DNA of 50,000 nucleotides from Glandiceps talaboti (GCF_964340395.1 NC_135560.1:4612998-4662997); one strand, 5' to 3'; numbered from the stretch's first letter, positions 32,970 through 43,506 are shown. A program made the numbers and translations. The notes: generated by a model not told the origin, from the sequence alone.

Positions 32970-34064
32970 TCACATCTGTTTTAAAGAATCCGATTTTATG
33001 ATGCACAAATTTAAACCATTTGCATTTTGTTTACTTTCATCATTTGTCACTATGTCTTTCGTAGCTATAAGAGTATATTCTGTAAATAGCAGTTTGCCAG
33101 CTAATTTTCTACAAACGTGTTCACGGGTAATGAGTATACTAAATACAAAAACAATAAGTGAAGAGGTGAGAAATACCACTACAAATAAACCAACAGGCAA
33201 AAATAAAGTAGGTTGATCACCAAAAGTCTCCAGGTACTCTCGACGATTTGTCAAGTCCCACGTAATTGCATTGAGCTGTTCGTAAGACGCAATTGCTGTC
33301 GCGACGTGGAAATACTGGTGGCTGTGCCCAACCACATCAAACATACCAGGAGCCATGCATTCAGGTAAATGGGTGGCAAACAGTATCGCTGAAAGAATAA
33401 AGAAAAATAATTGCCATACGTAGGGTGAAAAACTTTCAATCCAGCCATCTTGCAAGTAATTATCCGACATACGTTGCGCTAACGGGATAACACTTATGGA
33501 GTAAAACAATATACAAGGTACCGTTCGCATTGCTACCTTTAACAATTTACGGTCACCTATTCGTGAACATGCCGCTATAAAAGTTGTCATAATAGTGTTA
33601 AAGACGGCTATATACAAATACGATCTGTAGAATATCCCCCCTATCATTGACTCGGGAAACGTGTAGTAACGATAGGCCACACTGGTACCAAATCCGTATA
33701 AATAGATTGCAGCATAGTCGATAAAGAAACACACATGACGGGCGTGTTCAGACAGGCAGTTGAAGGCGTGTGCTATACTGCTACCCAGGAGGCATGTACA
33801 AACTGAAATCAGAAAGACAACATACGGCCAGGTAAAAGGGTCGTTAACCACGTCAAGATCGTTGGAAACAGCAAACAACTTCCAAACAAAGTAGATCAGT
33901 GGTAGAAAATGAGTCCAAAAGTTCAAAGTCTCGTTTGTCTTCAGAAACAAACTCGTCAAACAAAAGATGAACGATAATCCAGGTGAACGGTAGCCGGAGA
34001 CGATGAAAGGTTCACGGAAATCAAATGGCATTTGATCGGCGTGGAAGAGCTTTATAGTCCACAT
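32970..34064 (-). CDS. PAQR family receptor, membrane progestin receptor type, copy C
   Basis: A single-exon protein of 364 residues on the opposite strand to copies A and B. It shares the start MWTIKLFH, the EPFIVSGYR, NETLNFWTH, SEHARH, FIDYAA and GHSHQYFH landmarks and all expected zinc-site residues. It is more diverged than A is from B, mainly in the middle (YIAVFNTIMTTFIAACSRIG and following). The C-terminus is seven residues longer because the TAG that ends copies A and B is TCG here; translation runs on in the same frame to the next TGA, which all copies share in position. No TATA-like motif is seen in the place used in A and B, but the GTTCCACGATCGAT block is present. A short frame starting at 34240 overlaps its start out of frame. 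Likely functional. Confidence 0.88.
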   Translation of the reverse strand: MWTIKLFHADQMPFDFREPFIVSGYRSPGLSFIFCLTSLFLKTNETLNFWTHFLPLIYFVWKLFAVSNDLDVVNDPFTWPYVVFLISVCTCLLGSSIAHAFNCLSEHARHVCFFIDYAAIYLYGFGTSVAYRYYTFPESMIGGIFYRSYLYIAVFNTIMTTFIAACSRIGDRKLLKVAMRTVPCILFYSISVIPLAQRMSDNYLQDGWIESFSPYVWQLFFFILSAILFATHLPECMAPGMFDVVGHSHQYFHVATAIASYEQLNAITWDLTNRREYLETFGDQPTLFLPVGLFVVVFLTSSLIVFVFSILITREHVCRKLAGKLLFTEYTLIATKDIVTNDESKQNANGLNLCIIKSDSLKQM

Positions 34065-34870
34065 GATTCTATGGTGTCTCGTAGTACACTGTCGGACTTG
34101 TTGTTAACGTTCGAATTCGTTCGTTTATTGTGTCTTTCACAAAACATGCGCAGTGAAGTTATTGTTGTTACAGGTGCAATTTTGAAATCCATTCCATTGT
34201 ACCGTCTGCATGTCCTTGAACTGATTTCTATGACCCACATATGTTGCTAGGGGTCTGAGACTGTACTCTTTATGCAACCAGATTCATTCAAGTGAAATAA
34301 TAAAGCCATCGATCGTGGAACAGTCTATTACCTACGTAGAATACAGTTTATTGTCATCGTTTTAATGTTCAAGGATTGTATGTAAGTCTATTTGGCATAA
34401 TTTCAAGCGAAGTCAATGAATGTTAAACAACATTTTTATTTGTTTTGTAAATTAATAGGACCCCTTCAAAAAACTCGACCCAACAGAGCAGCTTTTTACT
34501 ACTACCCTATTATTTTTAGGTAATACCAAAAAAATATCGAAAATGTAAAATAAAAAAAGATAGTGAAAATAGTGATATGAGATTTGAATACGTCGTTGCC
34601 TCAGTCACGTGATCAAACCAACATGGTGGAATAGAGCGTACCACATGATGTATTCTGCGTATCGTACAGAAAGTGCGATTACATCGAATCCCTGTTGACC
34701 TTTGCAAATATCTAGAGAACATTTGAATAGATCCTCGAAGAGAAAGTAATTTTGAAATTTGGTGTTAGGGAGCCTTCAGTATTTACAAGGGGGAGGGCCG
34801 TGGGAATTAGGGGGGGGGGGGGCGGGGGCTCACTTTTTACAAATCATGATCAGCTCTTGGGATTGGGGGA
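34065..34870 (-). promoter_or_regulatory. Upstream region of PAQR copy C
   Basis: On the minus strand this matches the upstream regions of copies A and B near the gene and the orphan flank at 28930-29712 farther out. The conserved GTTCCACGATCGAT block is at 34308-34321. Regulation is inferred only from this conservation. Confidence 0.4.
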
Positions 34871-35118
34871 GGGTCACATTTTACATTGACTCATTGTATT
34901 GCCTAACATTGCATTATTTTGGGTTTTTGTCATCCCATCACTGCCACCTTTCCAAAGCCAATTGCTACTTCAGTATTTGCAAGGGGGAGGGCCGGGGGAA
35001 TGGGGGAGGGTCATTTTTTTAGAAAATGGGGTTAGGGGGAGTTTCACATTTAATATGACTGATTGTATTGCCTAACATTGCATTATTTTGGCGTTTTTGT
35101 CATCCCAGCGCTGCCACC
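34774..35118 (+). repeat. Two G-rich tandem repeats, about 150-175 bp each
   Basis: Unit 1 (34774-34948) and unit 2 (34968-35118) both run from CTTCAGTATTT, through GGGGGAGGGCC, to GTATTGCCTAACATTGCATT and CATCCCA, ending CTGCCACC. Part of unit 1 also matches the orphan flank near 29620-29710. Confidence 0.7.
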
Positions 35119-35290
35119 AGGTTAGGGTTAGGATTAGGGCTAGGGTTAGGTACCATGATATCAGCCTATATTAAATTGCTGCTGACAACCATGTAATGAA
35201 TTAATAGTCAGATATTGTGTCAGATATGGTGTGAGGGGTGGGTGAGGATATTTTGACCTCACTCCCGAGGACGTCAGGAGTGTGCCAATC
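35090..35290 (+). repeat. Repeat element, inverted partner of 32140-32340
   Basis: See the partner entry. This copy includes the telomere-like run at 35120-35150. Confidence 0.5.
35120..35150 (+). repeat. Short interstitial TTAGGG-like run
   Basis: About five units of GGTTAG / TTAGGG with single changes (ATTAGGGC, CTAGGG). The partner element at 32140-32340 has only GGTTGGGTTAGG here, so the extra units are local. Confidence 0.6.
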
Positions 35291-36342
35291 TAGTTATTGG
35301 CTGTTGAATTGTGGCCTTCAGCTCAGACAAAGGGATCTAAACACAGTTATTTATTAATGCAATGCGCATGCCTTCACACACACATTCACACGGTGGTAGT
35401 AGTGGGAAATTATCCAATGCCTTTACAACTTTCAACAGTGGTGGCAGCGGTGGTATGGAGTCCTTACTATTGATTCTCGGACTCATGGCCTTTTATATAT
35501 CTGACAGCATTTAACTTTAATATTTTGAATAGGCGGAGCCTCATGTTCTAGAGAAAGAAAGTTGAGGGAGGGCCACCTTTTCAGATTACATGATCCAGCC
35601 TTTCAAGTTAGAAGCACGTATATGATTTTAGCTGTCTTGTACATTTGCAGTTTAGTAATGTTTTCTGTGTATTGTACATTTTGCATTTGAGACTTTACTT
35701 TTCATTAGCTTATACTGTGGCCAGATTCATGGACAGTACTTATAATAGTGTAGTGCTTCTTTTGTTTTACCAAATACAAACAATGGCATATCAATAACAA
35801 TATAAATATTGCATTGGCCAAGAAACAGTTACTGCTACACTAGCTGTTTTCACTTTCCCAATGTTCACACTTACATTGAAGAGCTATGTCAGTATTCTTA
35901 GCCAGTCTATTTTATTGTCAATCAAAGAATCTTCTCTCAAAGTCAACATTAATGTCTTCAGAAAATGTGCGAGAAAGGTTTGGCAACGTTTATACTGTGT
36001 TCATTCATAGTAAGTGCGCATCCTTTGATCATGGATAAGAGAGATACTGATTACTGGCATGGAACCACAGCACGGAAGTACATTTACTGATCTTATGCAA
36101 AAAGTGACTTATGAACACCTCAGCAAAAACCAACTTTCCTCAACATCTTGCTTCTAACTTGTCTTATGAACACAGAACTACAATTGGTGATTACCCAAAT
36201 ACTAGTATCTTGTTCTTTCGAAAAGGTCTGCATCCAGATTAAAGGTCAGGTTCCTCAACTTCTCAAAGTATGAGTTCATCGGCGATGAATATTGTACAAC
36301 CAAAAACGAACTCTAAACAAGTTACAAGTACAAATTTGCTGC
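35291..36342. other. Non-coding stretch, nothing recognised
   Basis: No family motif on either strand; a short GGTGG-rich patch occurs near 35391-35460. Confidence 0.4.
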
Positions 36343-36424
36343 CACTATCACCACTACAACCGTTGCCACCACTGCCACCATTGTCGCCGCCGCCGCTGCC
36401 ACCACCACCACCACCACCACTGCC
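36343..36424. repeat. (CCA/CCG)n trinucleotide repeat
   Basis: Imperfect CCA-type array. Frames on both strands across it give poly-proline or poly-glycine and are judged artefacts. Confidence 0.85.
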
Positions 36425-38181
36425 AATGGGGCAACCACAATCACCTTCAGGGAAAACTGCATTCATAGCAAGGGATGGAAACTGCGGGCACACCTCAAGC
36501 ATCGGGAAATAGTACTAAAACTCAGCCATCACCAATTTCCATCGAAAAACTATGTTGCCTTGGTACTTTAAACTTATCGCTACCAAAATTAATTTGGATT
36601 GGTGGTGCAAAATTTTGAACAATGGTAAATTATTTATGGGTGTTGATAATGTGAACCTTTCTAACTACAAAAAAGCTAAGAATAAGTTTGGTTTTACCGA
36701 TATAGATGCCCACCTGAGGGACATTGATGTAAATCCACAAGAAGAGTTTCTCTACAACAGAAGAATAAGGACAGACATATCCCTTGAGGCATTTACGACA
36801 ATCTCTTACATGAAGACAACCAGTTAACTGAGAACAAAGAAAATGTACACATTTGTTGAAAACGGCGTTTTCTAGTATATCAAAAGACTTTGGCTGCACT
36901 TTAACGCAAACCCCACAAACTTATGCCACAAACAACAATTGCTAAAGACAACCCGAAGGTATCAACAAACAGCAACTGTGGTCCAAGAAAGGAGGCATTT
37001 AAAAGGGGGCAGACTGCGTACGTAGAACGCTTCCTGTAACTTAAACATTGAAATATCCAGGCCAACTCGTTTATTGATGAACGACCATAAACACTGATCT
37101 AAATCAAATCGAATATTACTTCAGAGACTATCAACACACCGTCGCAATCTTGTGCAAGATGTACATCATGGTGAAAAGGGGGAATCGATGTTCTATCTAT
37201 TTGTGTCGATTTGGACAGTGTTCGGAAAGAGTACAGTGGGAAAGGATGGAGGGGACAACTATCGACAGGTGATATATGCTTTTCATTTTGATGAATACCT
37301 CTGGCAGCAGTGGCTACATATCATTCTAAGACTTTAGTATTTGGCTGCTTCATTGCACGTAGATGCAATACAGTTTTACATATAGAAGGCATTTGTCAAC
37401 GGACAGACATTATCGATGACCTAAGGAAAAGATTTTGGAATTTCATCGATTTGAAAACTAAAACTAAAAGCACCATATGATGAGGAATTTAGATCTGTAT
37501 GGTTGCCGCAAAGAACCCCAATGGTTGGTGGATTGACCCCATTTCATGCACTACACACCTGTTTCCAATTCTTATATAATCATTGGCTTCCAGTTCCAAG
37601 GGAAGAACTGTGGCGACTGCATGGTGACATACGAGACTACGGTCGAAGACATTCAACTGTTTTAAGTTTAATTATTTAATATCCAAATTCTAATATCCAA
37701 AGGAATACCCGCGAGGTATATAGATCGAAGTAAAACGGCAATATATCATCACGTATCGACATATCATTAGAAATTGATACAATGTTACAATTTGCCATCA
37801 ATTATTGATAATGAATGCTGGGCCAGACTTGAAGGATTTTCAGCTTTATCGATGGCAGCATTTCTCTATGGCTAGATAGAAGTATAGGTTCTAGACATGT
37901 ATATATGGACATAAACTGAAAACAAATACTGATGAAACTGGTAGTGACACTCTTGTTGCCTCAGTCATATTTCAGGTCCGTAAACAATGGTAGCTATTAT
38001 AGAAGTAGTGAACTAAATCTTGGCAGGTAGATCTCTCTTAATAATCAGTTAAGCCTATAACTTGGCAAAATGTAGTCAAACTAAAAGGTTTACCCCAACA
38101 TGTAACTTATTCTTATAAGTGGCACTGATATTTTATACAGAAAGACCATTATTGTTTATTAGTGTTATTATTGCAAATATC
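36425..38181. other. Interval with unrecognised open frames
   Basis: A frame at 36552-36827 (91 codons, including NKFGFTDIDAHLRDIDVNPQ) has protein-like composition but no match I know. Near 37480-37670 broken frames read YDEEFRSVWLPQRTPMVGGL and WLPVPREELWRLHGDIRDYG, possibly another decayed element. No start, stop and splice arrangement makes a credible gene. Confidence 0.3.

Positions 38182-38236
<55 letters not shown>
38182..38236. repeat. (TTG)n microsatellite
   Basis: About 18 TTG units. Confidence 0.95.
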
Positions 38237-38237
<1 letters not shown>

Positions 38238-38417
38238 CTCTTTAGAAGTTTCTGATTTTGTAAGTAGAGCTCTTTAATTTGAACAACTGTAGTCATCACA
38301 GTTTAATATGCTATTGACACTCTTGAAATCGAGTGGCTAAGCTCAATTAGTTTTCTCAAAACTATTTTCTCGTCTCTCCACAACAACCATAATTTTTTAT
38401 CTCTTTTTTGAGAAATA

Positions 38418-38560
38418 CATTTCAATTCAATTCAATTTATCAAGTTCACAATGGAAATCTTTATTGCTAAACTGCTAGTCCACCCGGAGCCGAGGCTACT
38501 ATGTTGACTTCCATCTTACAGTGAAGGGAACATCTGTAAGCATGATGTGAAATTATACAG
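38418..38560 (-). mobile_element. Probable LINE 3' tail, minus strand
   Basis: Minus-strand text has AATAAAGATTTCCATTGTGA then a TTGAATTGAATTGAA tail, the same layout (polyadenylation-like motif plus short tandem tail) as the LINE ends at 30.9, 32.5 and 47.1 kb. No coding part remains. Confidence 0.35.
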
Positions 38561-38829
38561 GCAGAGGTAAATGATTGTATCACATACACCTTGAAATTAT
38601 AGACAAACTGATTTTTATTAGAATATCTTGAAAATCAACTGTATTTATGTAGCCCTAATGCTATTGCTGGCAGCTGGGCTCAACAAATGAAATATCTTGG
38701 TTATAGTAATACAAATAAGTTTGTATGATTCAAGATGTGTTCCAGGAATTGGGCAGCTTGCCAAAGGATTGTGTAAGTCACATGTTGCTGGTCTTAAGAA
38801 ACAAACAATATATGGAATTTAAGTGATGG

Positions 38830-38883
38830 CAGGATTCTCGCTTAGGGTGCGAGAGGTCCCGAGTTCAATTCCCGGACGAGCCC
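38830..38883 (+). pseudogene. tRNA-Pro(AGG) 3' part, truncated
   Basis: The text from ATTCTCGC to GACGAGCCC matches the anticodon arm, variable loop, T arm and 3' acceptor strand of a eukaryotic tRNA-Pro. The anticodon AGG is at 38844-38846 in a TTAGGGT loop closed by CTCGC/GCGAG. The T loop reads TTCAATT inside a CCGAG/CCCGG-type stem with weak pairing at its end. The 5' acceptor strand and most of the D arm (GGCTCGTTGGTCTAGGGGTA expected) are replaced by unrelated sequence, so this is a pseudogene. Confidence 0.75.
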
Positions 38884-39239
38884 TTACTTTTGTTGTCGTT
38901 ATCATTCGGAGTTTCATTGGACAAACCATACTTGTATGTAGCTGACAGTATCAATATGCTACTTATCGCTCCAAACATTTTACATGGAATCTTTCAACAT
39001 CAAGGCCGGAAGGATGTACTTGTTGATGCTACCTGTTTCTACACGGGTGGGTGGGGAAACCAAGGAGAAGTTTCTTATGTTTCGCATTCTTGATGGATTG
39101 GCTAACTGAATGATATACACAATCTTGTATAATGCCACTTAGCTCACCACGCTGTCCGCCCTTTACTGTGCCAGGAATGACAACGTCTCTTCCATTGCCC
39201 TACTTTTACCTTTATGTACTGTATGAATATTTATATTTA
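38884..39239. other. Non-coding stretch
   Basis: The frame at 38890-39093 has no recognised motif. Confidence 0.3.
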
Positions 39240-39700
39240 ACATCTGGCGTAATATTTTCGCTGCGTGATTGGGCTTTGAATAGTATCGTGCATAGGGCGA
39301 GTTCTCATGGTGCTGTACAATACCTTAATATCAAGCTGAAATATGGGCTGGAATGTGTAAAGACGATTCGATCTTACGAAACAACTATCAAACTCGCCAG
39401 ATACCGTAACCACCTGCGTTTCAACTTGCATTGCAAACACAGTGGACTGACTCCTACAAACCTCTGGTTACAGAGCACCGTTCATGGCAGCATGCAACGC
39501 TAGAAGTATTCTCCAGAAAGCTGAGAGGGCATTTTTAAATGTCAGAATCAGTCAAAGGGTGCAATCGTTGAATGCACTGAAGGAAACAGGAGAATTTACT
39601 GACCAAAGTCTCAACGAGCGGCTACCTGAAAGTAAAAGGGTCGATGCCACTGAACAAGTTCAAAGGTCACAGAGTATCGAACATTTAGTCTAGTTCCGAT
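39240..39700 (+). pseudogene. Retroelement-like relic (possibly Penelope-like), frameshifted
   Basis: Two frames (39132-39503, then 39484-39693) join into one protein-like stretch: YETTIKLARYRNHLRFNLHC, KHSGLTPTNLWLQS, then ARSILQKAERAFLNVRISQR and EQVQRSQSIEHL. The pattern of a basic NHLRFNLxC segment, LTPxxLxLxS and a long charged helix resembles the N-terminal part of some invertebrate retroelement proteins that I associate with Penelope-type elements. That link is tentative; the frame change near 39500 shows it is not intact. Confidence 0.3.
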
Positions 39701-39954
39701 ACGATGCGTTACGATTACTACGATCACCTCCACTCAAGTATAGAGAAGATCGTTATTCATGCACAGAAATCTGTGCTACCCCCGCTGGGCGAAGGGTAAA
39801 CGATGTTAGGATGACACCTGTTGAGTTCAACTCAATGCATTACGGATGCCATTTGACTTAGTCTCTATTCGATTTGTGGTTTATATGCCTATCTATAATA
39901 CTATATAAAGCAGGAGTCGCGGGGGAGGGGGTTGTATTTTCCAATTTGGCCAAA

Positions 39955-40335
39955 TGTATTTAAAAGATATTAGGGGAGTTATGTTCACTAAACAGTTCTA
40001 CATGAAATTGTGGGCATTATCGCTGTTGACCACGGTTTTCGAGCGATACTCATTGGAAGCGATTTTGAATTGTGGGATTCAAAATCAGAACAACAAAAGA
40101 ATAACCTATTGTTCAGCTATATCAAAACACCATAACCCAGTTAAACCTTGCATCGTAGCAAACTGGATAAAGACATTAATGACACTAGCTGACATAGATT
40201 CTATCAAGGCTCATTCTGCCAGAGCAGCTGCCACATCTAAAGTTAAGAACTAAGGTTTGTCAACGAAAATCATGAAAGCAGCAAACTGAAATAGGGCAAC
40301 AACATTTGAAAGCTTTTATCACAAAAGCTAAAGCA
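39955..40335 (+). pseudogene. Tyrosine recombinase relic (DIRS/Ngaro- or Crypton-like)
   Basis: The frame at 39954-40253 gives ITYCSAISKHHNPVKPCIVA, NWIKTLMTLADIDS, IKAHSARAAATSKVKN; past a stop it continues GLSTKIMKAAN, another stop, and NRATTFESFYHKS. HSxR followed by a FY about 35 residues on fits the HxxR and tyrosine nucleophile of tyrosine recombinases, which integrate DIRS-type retroelements and Cryptons. Both stops fall where a glutamine and a tryptophan would be expected. Only the C-terminal catalytic half remains. Confidence 0.5.
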
Positions 40336-41186
40336 ATAATGAGGCAACAAACAAACGGTGTTAGGATATTCTACTGACTGGTTAGCGCTAGACTGTGAAC
40401 TTACATTATCATATCTACTGTGGATTGCGATTGAAAATTGAGAAATTTTATAAACGCACGAAGTACACGCAATTAAATTAGAATTTTATGAGTAAACCTC
40501 AGTAGATATGAAAATGTATTTCCCACCCACCCATTGATAGTTGATATTGTAATCCTATATGTACCTACCTGTTACTTACCTTACAGATGAGAAACTGACA
40601 ATGGAAGGAATTATCAGCAAGTGCTATCCGTCTCTAGCACCAAAAAAGGAGGTTGGATGCTGGATGTAGGAGGGAGTGGTGTACGGCATTACAGTTAAAA
40701 GATGAAGTTAAGATTGTGTTAAGCTAGCTATGTTAGGAAATGTTATTGACAGAGCTACTGATTTCTGAAAGAAAGTCTCTGGACTGTTATGAGGTGATTG
40801 AAGTTATATGGTTTGGGGAAAGAAAGAGTTAAGATTGTTAATTAATGTACTGTTACATTGACAGTCATATAAATGTATGAAGTAGATTGATAAGTGATGC
40901 TGTATCGACAGACTTGATTTCATACTCAAATTAAACATGCTGGAAAGGTTGTACTTAGGAAATGGATAGTGAATTGCTATGGTTACTTACATGAATTAAA
41001 TAAATAAAAACCTTACACCGCATTGTACATTGTTGAAAATAAAAGACCATTTATTACACTAAAAAATACTTGTTTGTTTGTCTTCACTCCTCAAAATGGA
41101 GAGGAAGTTTTATGACTCCCATGAGAGTTTGAAAGAACGTCACGCAATTACTTTTCGTAGAGGGCGCTACAACAAGGTCAAGTGGA
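40336..41186. other. Non-coding stretch, nothing recognised
   Basis: AT-rich, no motif seen on either strand. Confidence 0.4.
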
Positions 41187-41330
41187 GAATTTATTTATTT
41201 ATTTATTTAATAAGACGAACGGGAGCAAGTCCCATTTACAGGCTCCTAAAAAATGAAAAACTCACGAAAAATACAAGAATACAAAACACGCGAACATGTC
41301 AAACAAACAAACAAACAAACAAACAAACAA
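41187..41330 (-). mobile_element. Probable LINE 3' tail with (CAAA)n flank
   Basis: Minus strand reads AGGAGCCTGTAAATGGGACT then AATAAATAAATAAAT, a typical 3' end with tetranucleotide tail. A (CAAA)n array of about 30 bp lies at 41301-41330 on the plus strand, inside the remnant. Confidence 0.35.
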
Positions 41331-41888
41331 AACTAATGAAATTCACATAAAACATATCACAAGGCAAATATATTAATCATTATTTACGAGATGGTTACCT
41401 TCTTTTTTAAATCCTTTCTGTAATTGTGTCCAAACCCTTACTTATAAAAAGTGTCTACATTTCTTTTATTAAACAATTACGTCTTATTCAATATCTTCAA
41501 TGCGATTGGATGTTAGTTAACGATGAAGTCATCGGTGATAATTAACTTAAAATTAGATTGTAGTTGTATAGTAAGACTATATTCCAGGACACCACTTTCT
41601 ATAAAATGGTCAGTGATGTTTGTAGAAGTGTTGGAGTAGTAGAAGGGTTAGACGCAATTTGTCACGGATTTATCTTCTGCAGCCATGATGTACAGACTGA
41701 TGGAAAATCAGCACTCAGCGACCTCTGTGAATTTATTATTTGTATCGGTTATAGAACATAGTGTCTAAAGAATGTAACATGAAAAGTGACTTCTGGATTA
41801 GATCTTTCGAAAATCGCTAAATACACATGTAACATTGCAAAAGCAGACCATAGATGTAACATTCACAAACATAAAGAAAGAATGACAA
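41331..41888. other. Non-coding stretch
   Basis: The frame at 41564-41761 has no recognised motif. The interval would be downstream flank if the lectin gene ends at 41889. Confidence 0.3.
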
Positions 41889-41935
41889 CTATAATCCATC
41901 ACCAGTCGTAACGCCTTCATACGAAAGCCTGATTT
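41889..41935 (-). CDS. Candidate terminal exon of the EGF/C-type lectin gene
   Basis: The upstream exon ends in phase 1. Here an AG acceptor (ATATATAGCAG) is followed by two bases completing a codon, 14 further codons (IRLSYEGVTTGDGL) and a TAG stop. Phase fits and the domain is already complete, so a short tail exon is plausible. The acceptor has a poor pyrimidine tract, so another exon could be the real end. Confidence 0.25.
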
Positions 41936-42020
41936 CTGCTATATATATCATGAAACTGGATTTATTCATTCTTTGTATATATACATATATAAATAAATAA
42001 ATACATAGATAAATAAATAA

Positions 42021-42038
42021 ATACATACATACATACAT

Positions 42039-42077
<39 letters not shown>

Positions 42078-42177
42078 CATACATACATACATACATACAT
42101 ACATACATACATACATACATACATACATACATACATACATACATACATACATACATACATACATACATACATACATA
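42021..42177. repeat. (CATA)n microsatellite with (CA)n core
   Basis: Tetranucleotide array with a CA run at about 42056-42079. It lies in the last intron of the lectin gene, or just beyond its end. Confidence 0.95.
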
Positions 42178-42244
42178 AAAAGAAACGAAAACAAATTTAG
42201 ATGCACGTTATCGATTTAAGTGTAAAATGTCCAAAGATACATAC

Positions 42245-42315
42245 CTTTTTCACACAACACTTTTGAAGAACCAAGAGCACAGTGTACATCATTCCACATA
42301 CGGTCATGCGATGCA
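42245..42315 (-). CDS. C-type lectin domain, exon 3 of 3 (WND part)
   Basis: 71 bp between an acceptor (GAATCATAG, then TGCATCG) and a donor GTATGT. It enters in phase 2 and leaves in phase 1. Translation with the previous exon gives DASHDRMWNDVHCALGSS and KVLCEK. WND carries calcium-site residues, and VHC and LCE hold the last two canonical cysteines of the fold. With 42645-42774 and 48505-48627 it completes a lectin domain of about 109 residues that would bind sugars outside the cell in a calcium-dependent way. The exon is too short to stand out as an open frame; phase and motif together identify it. Confidence 0.82.
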
Positions 42316-42644
42316 CTATGATTCGATCAAGAAAGACGACAATAGTTAGCACTGATGACTTCAAACAATGATGGGTTATTCCTCAGATAACGATTTACTT
42401 TATAAATACGCCAAATATTTTGGCTTACATAAGAAAAGTGCATGTTTGGAGTTGGATGGAAAAAAATGAAAGTCAACAACAAAATTAAAAAATCAAACGG
42501 AGAAACTCATTTGGTCAATAAATGTGGCTCCATATAGGGAAGTTATATTCAAGTTGGTGCAGTAAGGTGATATCAACCCATACAATTGCATAGCAGATAC
42601 GACCTTTTTGCACTGACGTGACGATATGATATGGAAAAACTCAC

Positions 42645-42774
42645 TCTTTCATTACAAGACAATCTTCCCCACTTGGTTGGTTTGGTTGCCAGTTAGTGTA
42701 TTCTAGATCTTGACCGTCACTGTATACCCAATGACCTTCTTCTGCAATGTCATTACCGTTAATACGAATAGCGC
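42645..42774 (-). CDS. C-type lectin domain, exon 2 of 3 (QPS/GEDC part)
   Basis: 130 bp from an acceptor TTCTTTTTCTAG to a donor GTGAGT, phase 1 in and phase 2 out. It encodes AIRINGNDIAEEGHWVYSDG, QDLEYTNWQPNQPS, GEDCLVMK. This is the core of a C-type lectin domain. The position of the EPN/QPD specificity motif is occupied by QPS, as placed from the spacing after YTNW and before GEDC. The usual WIGL is changed to AIRI at the exon edge. The cysteine of GEDC pairs with that of VHC in exon 3. Sugar preference cannot be read from QPS with confidence. Confidence 0.85.
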
Positions 42775-43506
42775 CTAGAAAAAGAAAGGCGTAATATGTA
42801 ATCCATGTGTCAATTATTAGATAAAGGAAAATCTATCTTATTGGTTTGATAGTCAATATGGTCAATAGAAATATGACATACACGTAAAGCACTCTCGTGT
42901 CTTTCATTATTAAAATGAAATTAAAAGTATATTTTCTTGATCTTGGAACAACTAAGAAGTAAGTCCGCGTTTGTAACTCCATAATTTAAGAAGAATCAAT
43001 TAACTTGTGTAAAGTTTATTAACATTATAAGGGAAGAGATTTGCAAGCAAACAGTGGCTACTTCAGTATAGAACGGCCAAGTTCCCCCTCTGTCTCTTCC
43101 CTTTAGTTTCATAGTTCAGACGTTGCAAGTGTCGTCACAGCACAATCTTTGACCTTTCAAAATCTTAGCGAAGTCGTCAGTTTTGTCAGATAATTGTCCT
43201 AATTGAAAATATATACTCGCTTTATTTCATTTTCTTTTGATTTTCATTACCATCCACACAGAGACAAAGCGGTTTCATTTTCTTTAAAAAAAAAACGACC
43301 CGTGCTCACTGAAACCCTACCATGGTGCCGTATCGTCTCCGACTATGATTTTCGTTTTGGTAAACAAAAAATCTGAACATGTTGAAGAGAACTATCGCTA
43401 GACATGTGTAACAGTGAGTTTTTTGACATGGGAGCGTGACGTGTTGAGTGCACTGTGTGCTGTGTCCGTATGAACCAGTGCAGTAATTTTCCAGGTAGAC
43501 ACAACA
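42775..43506. other. Intron of the lectin gene (first part)
   Basis: No further gene or long repeat seen up to the candidate exon at 43507. The frame at 43343-43528 on the minus strand has no motif. Confidence 0.4.

Noticed and set aside
36263-36512. Poly-proline and poly-glycine frames
   Set aside because: Both strands are open because of a CCA-type repeat; no conserved flanking domain.
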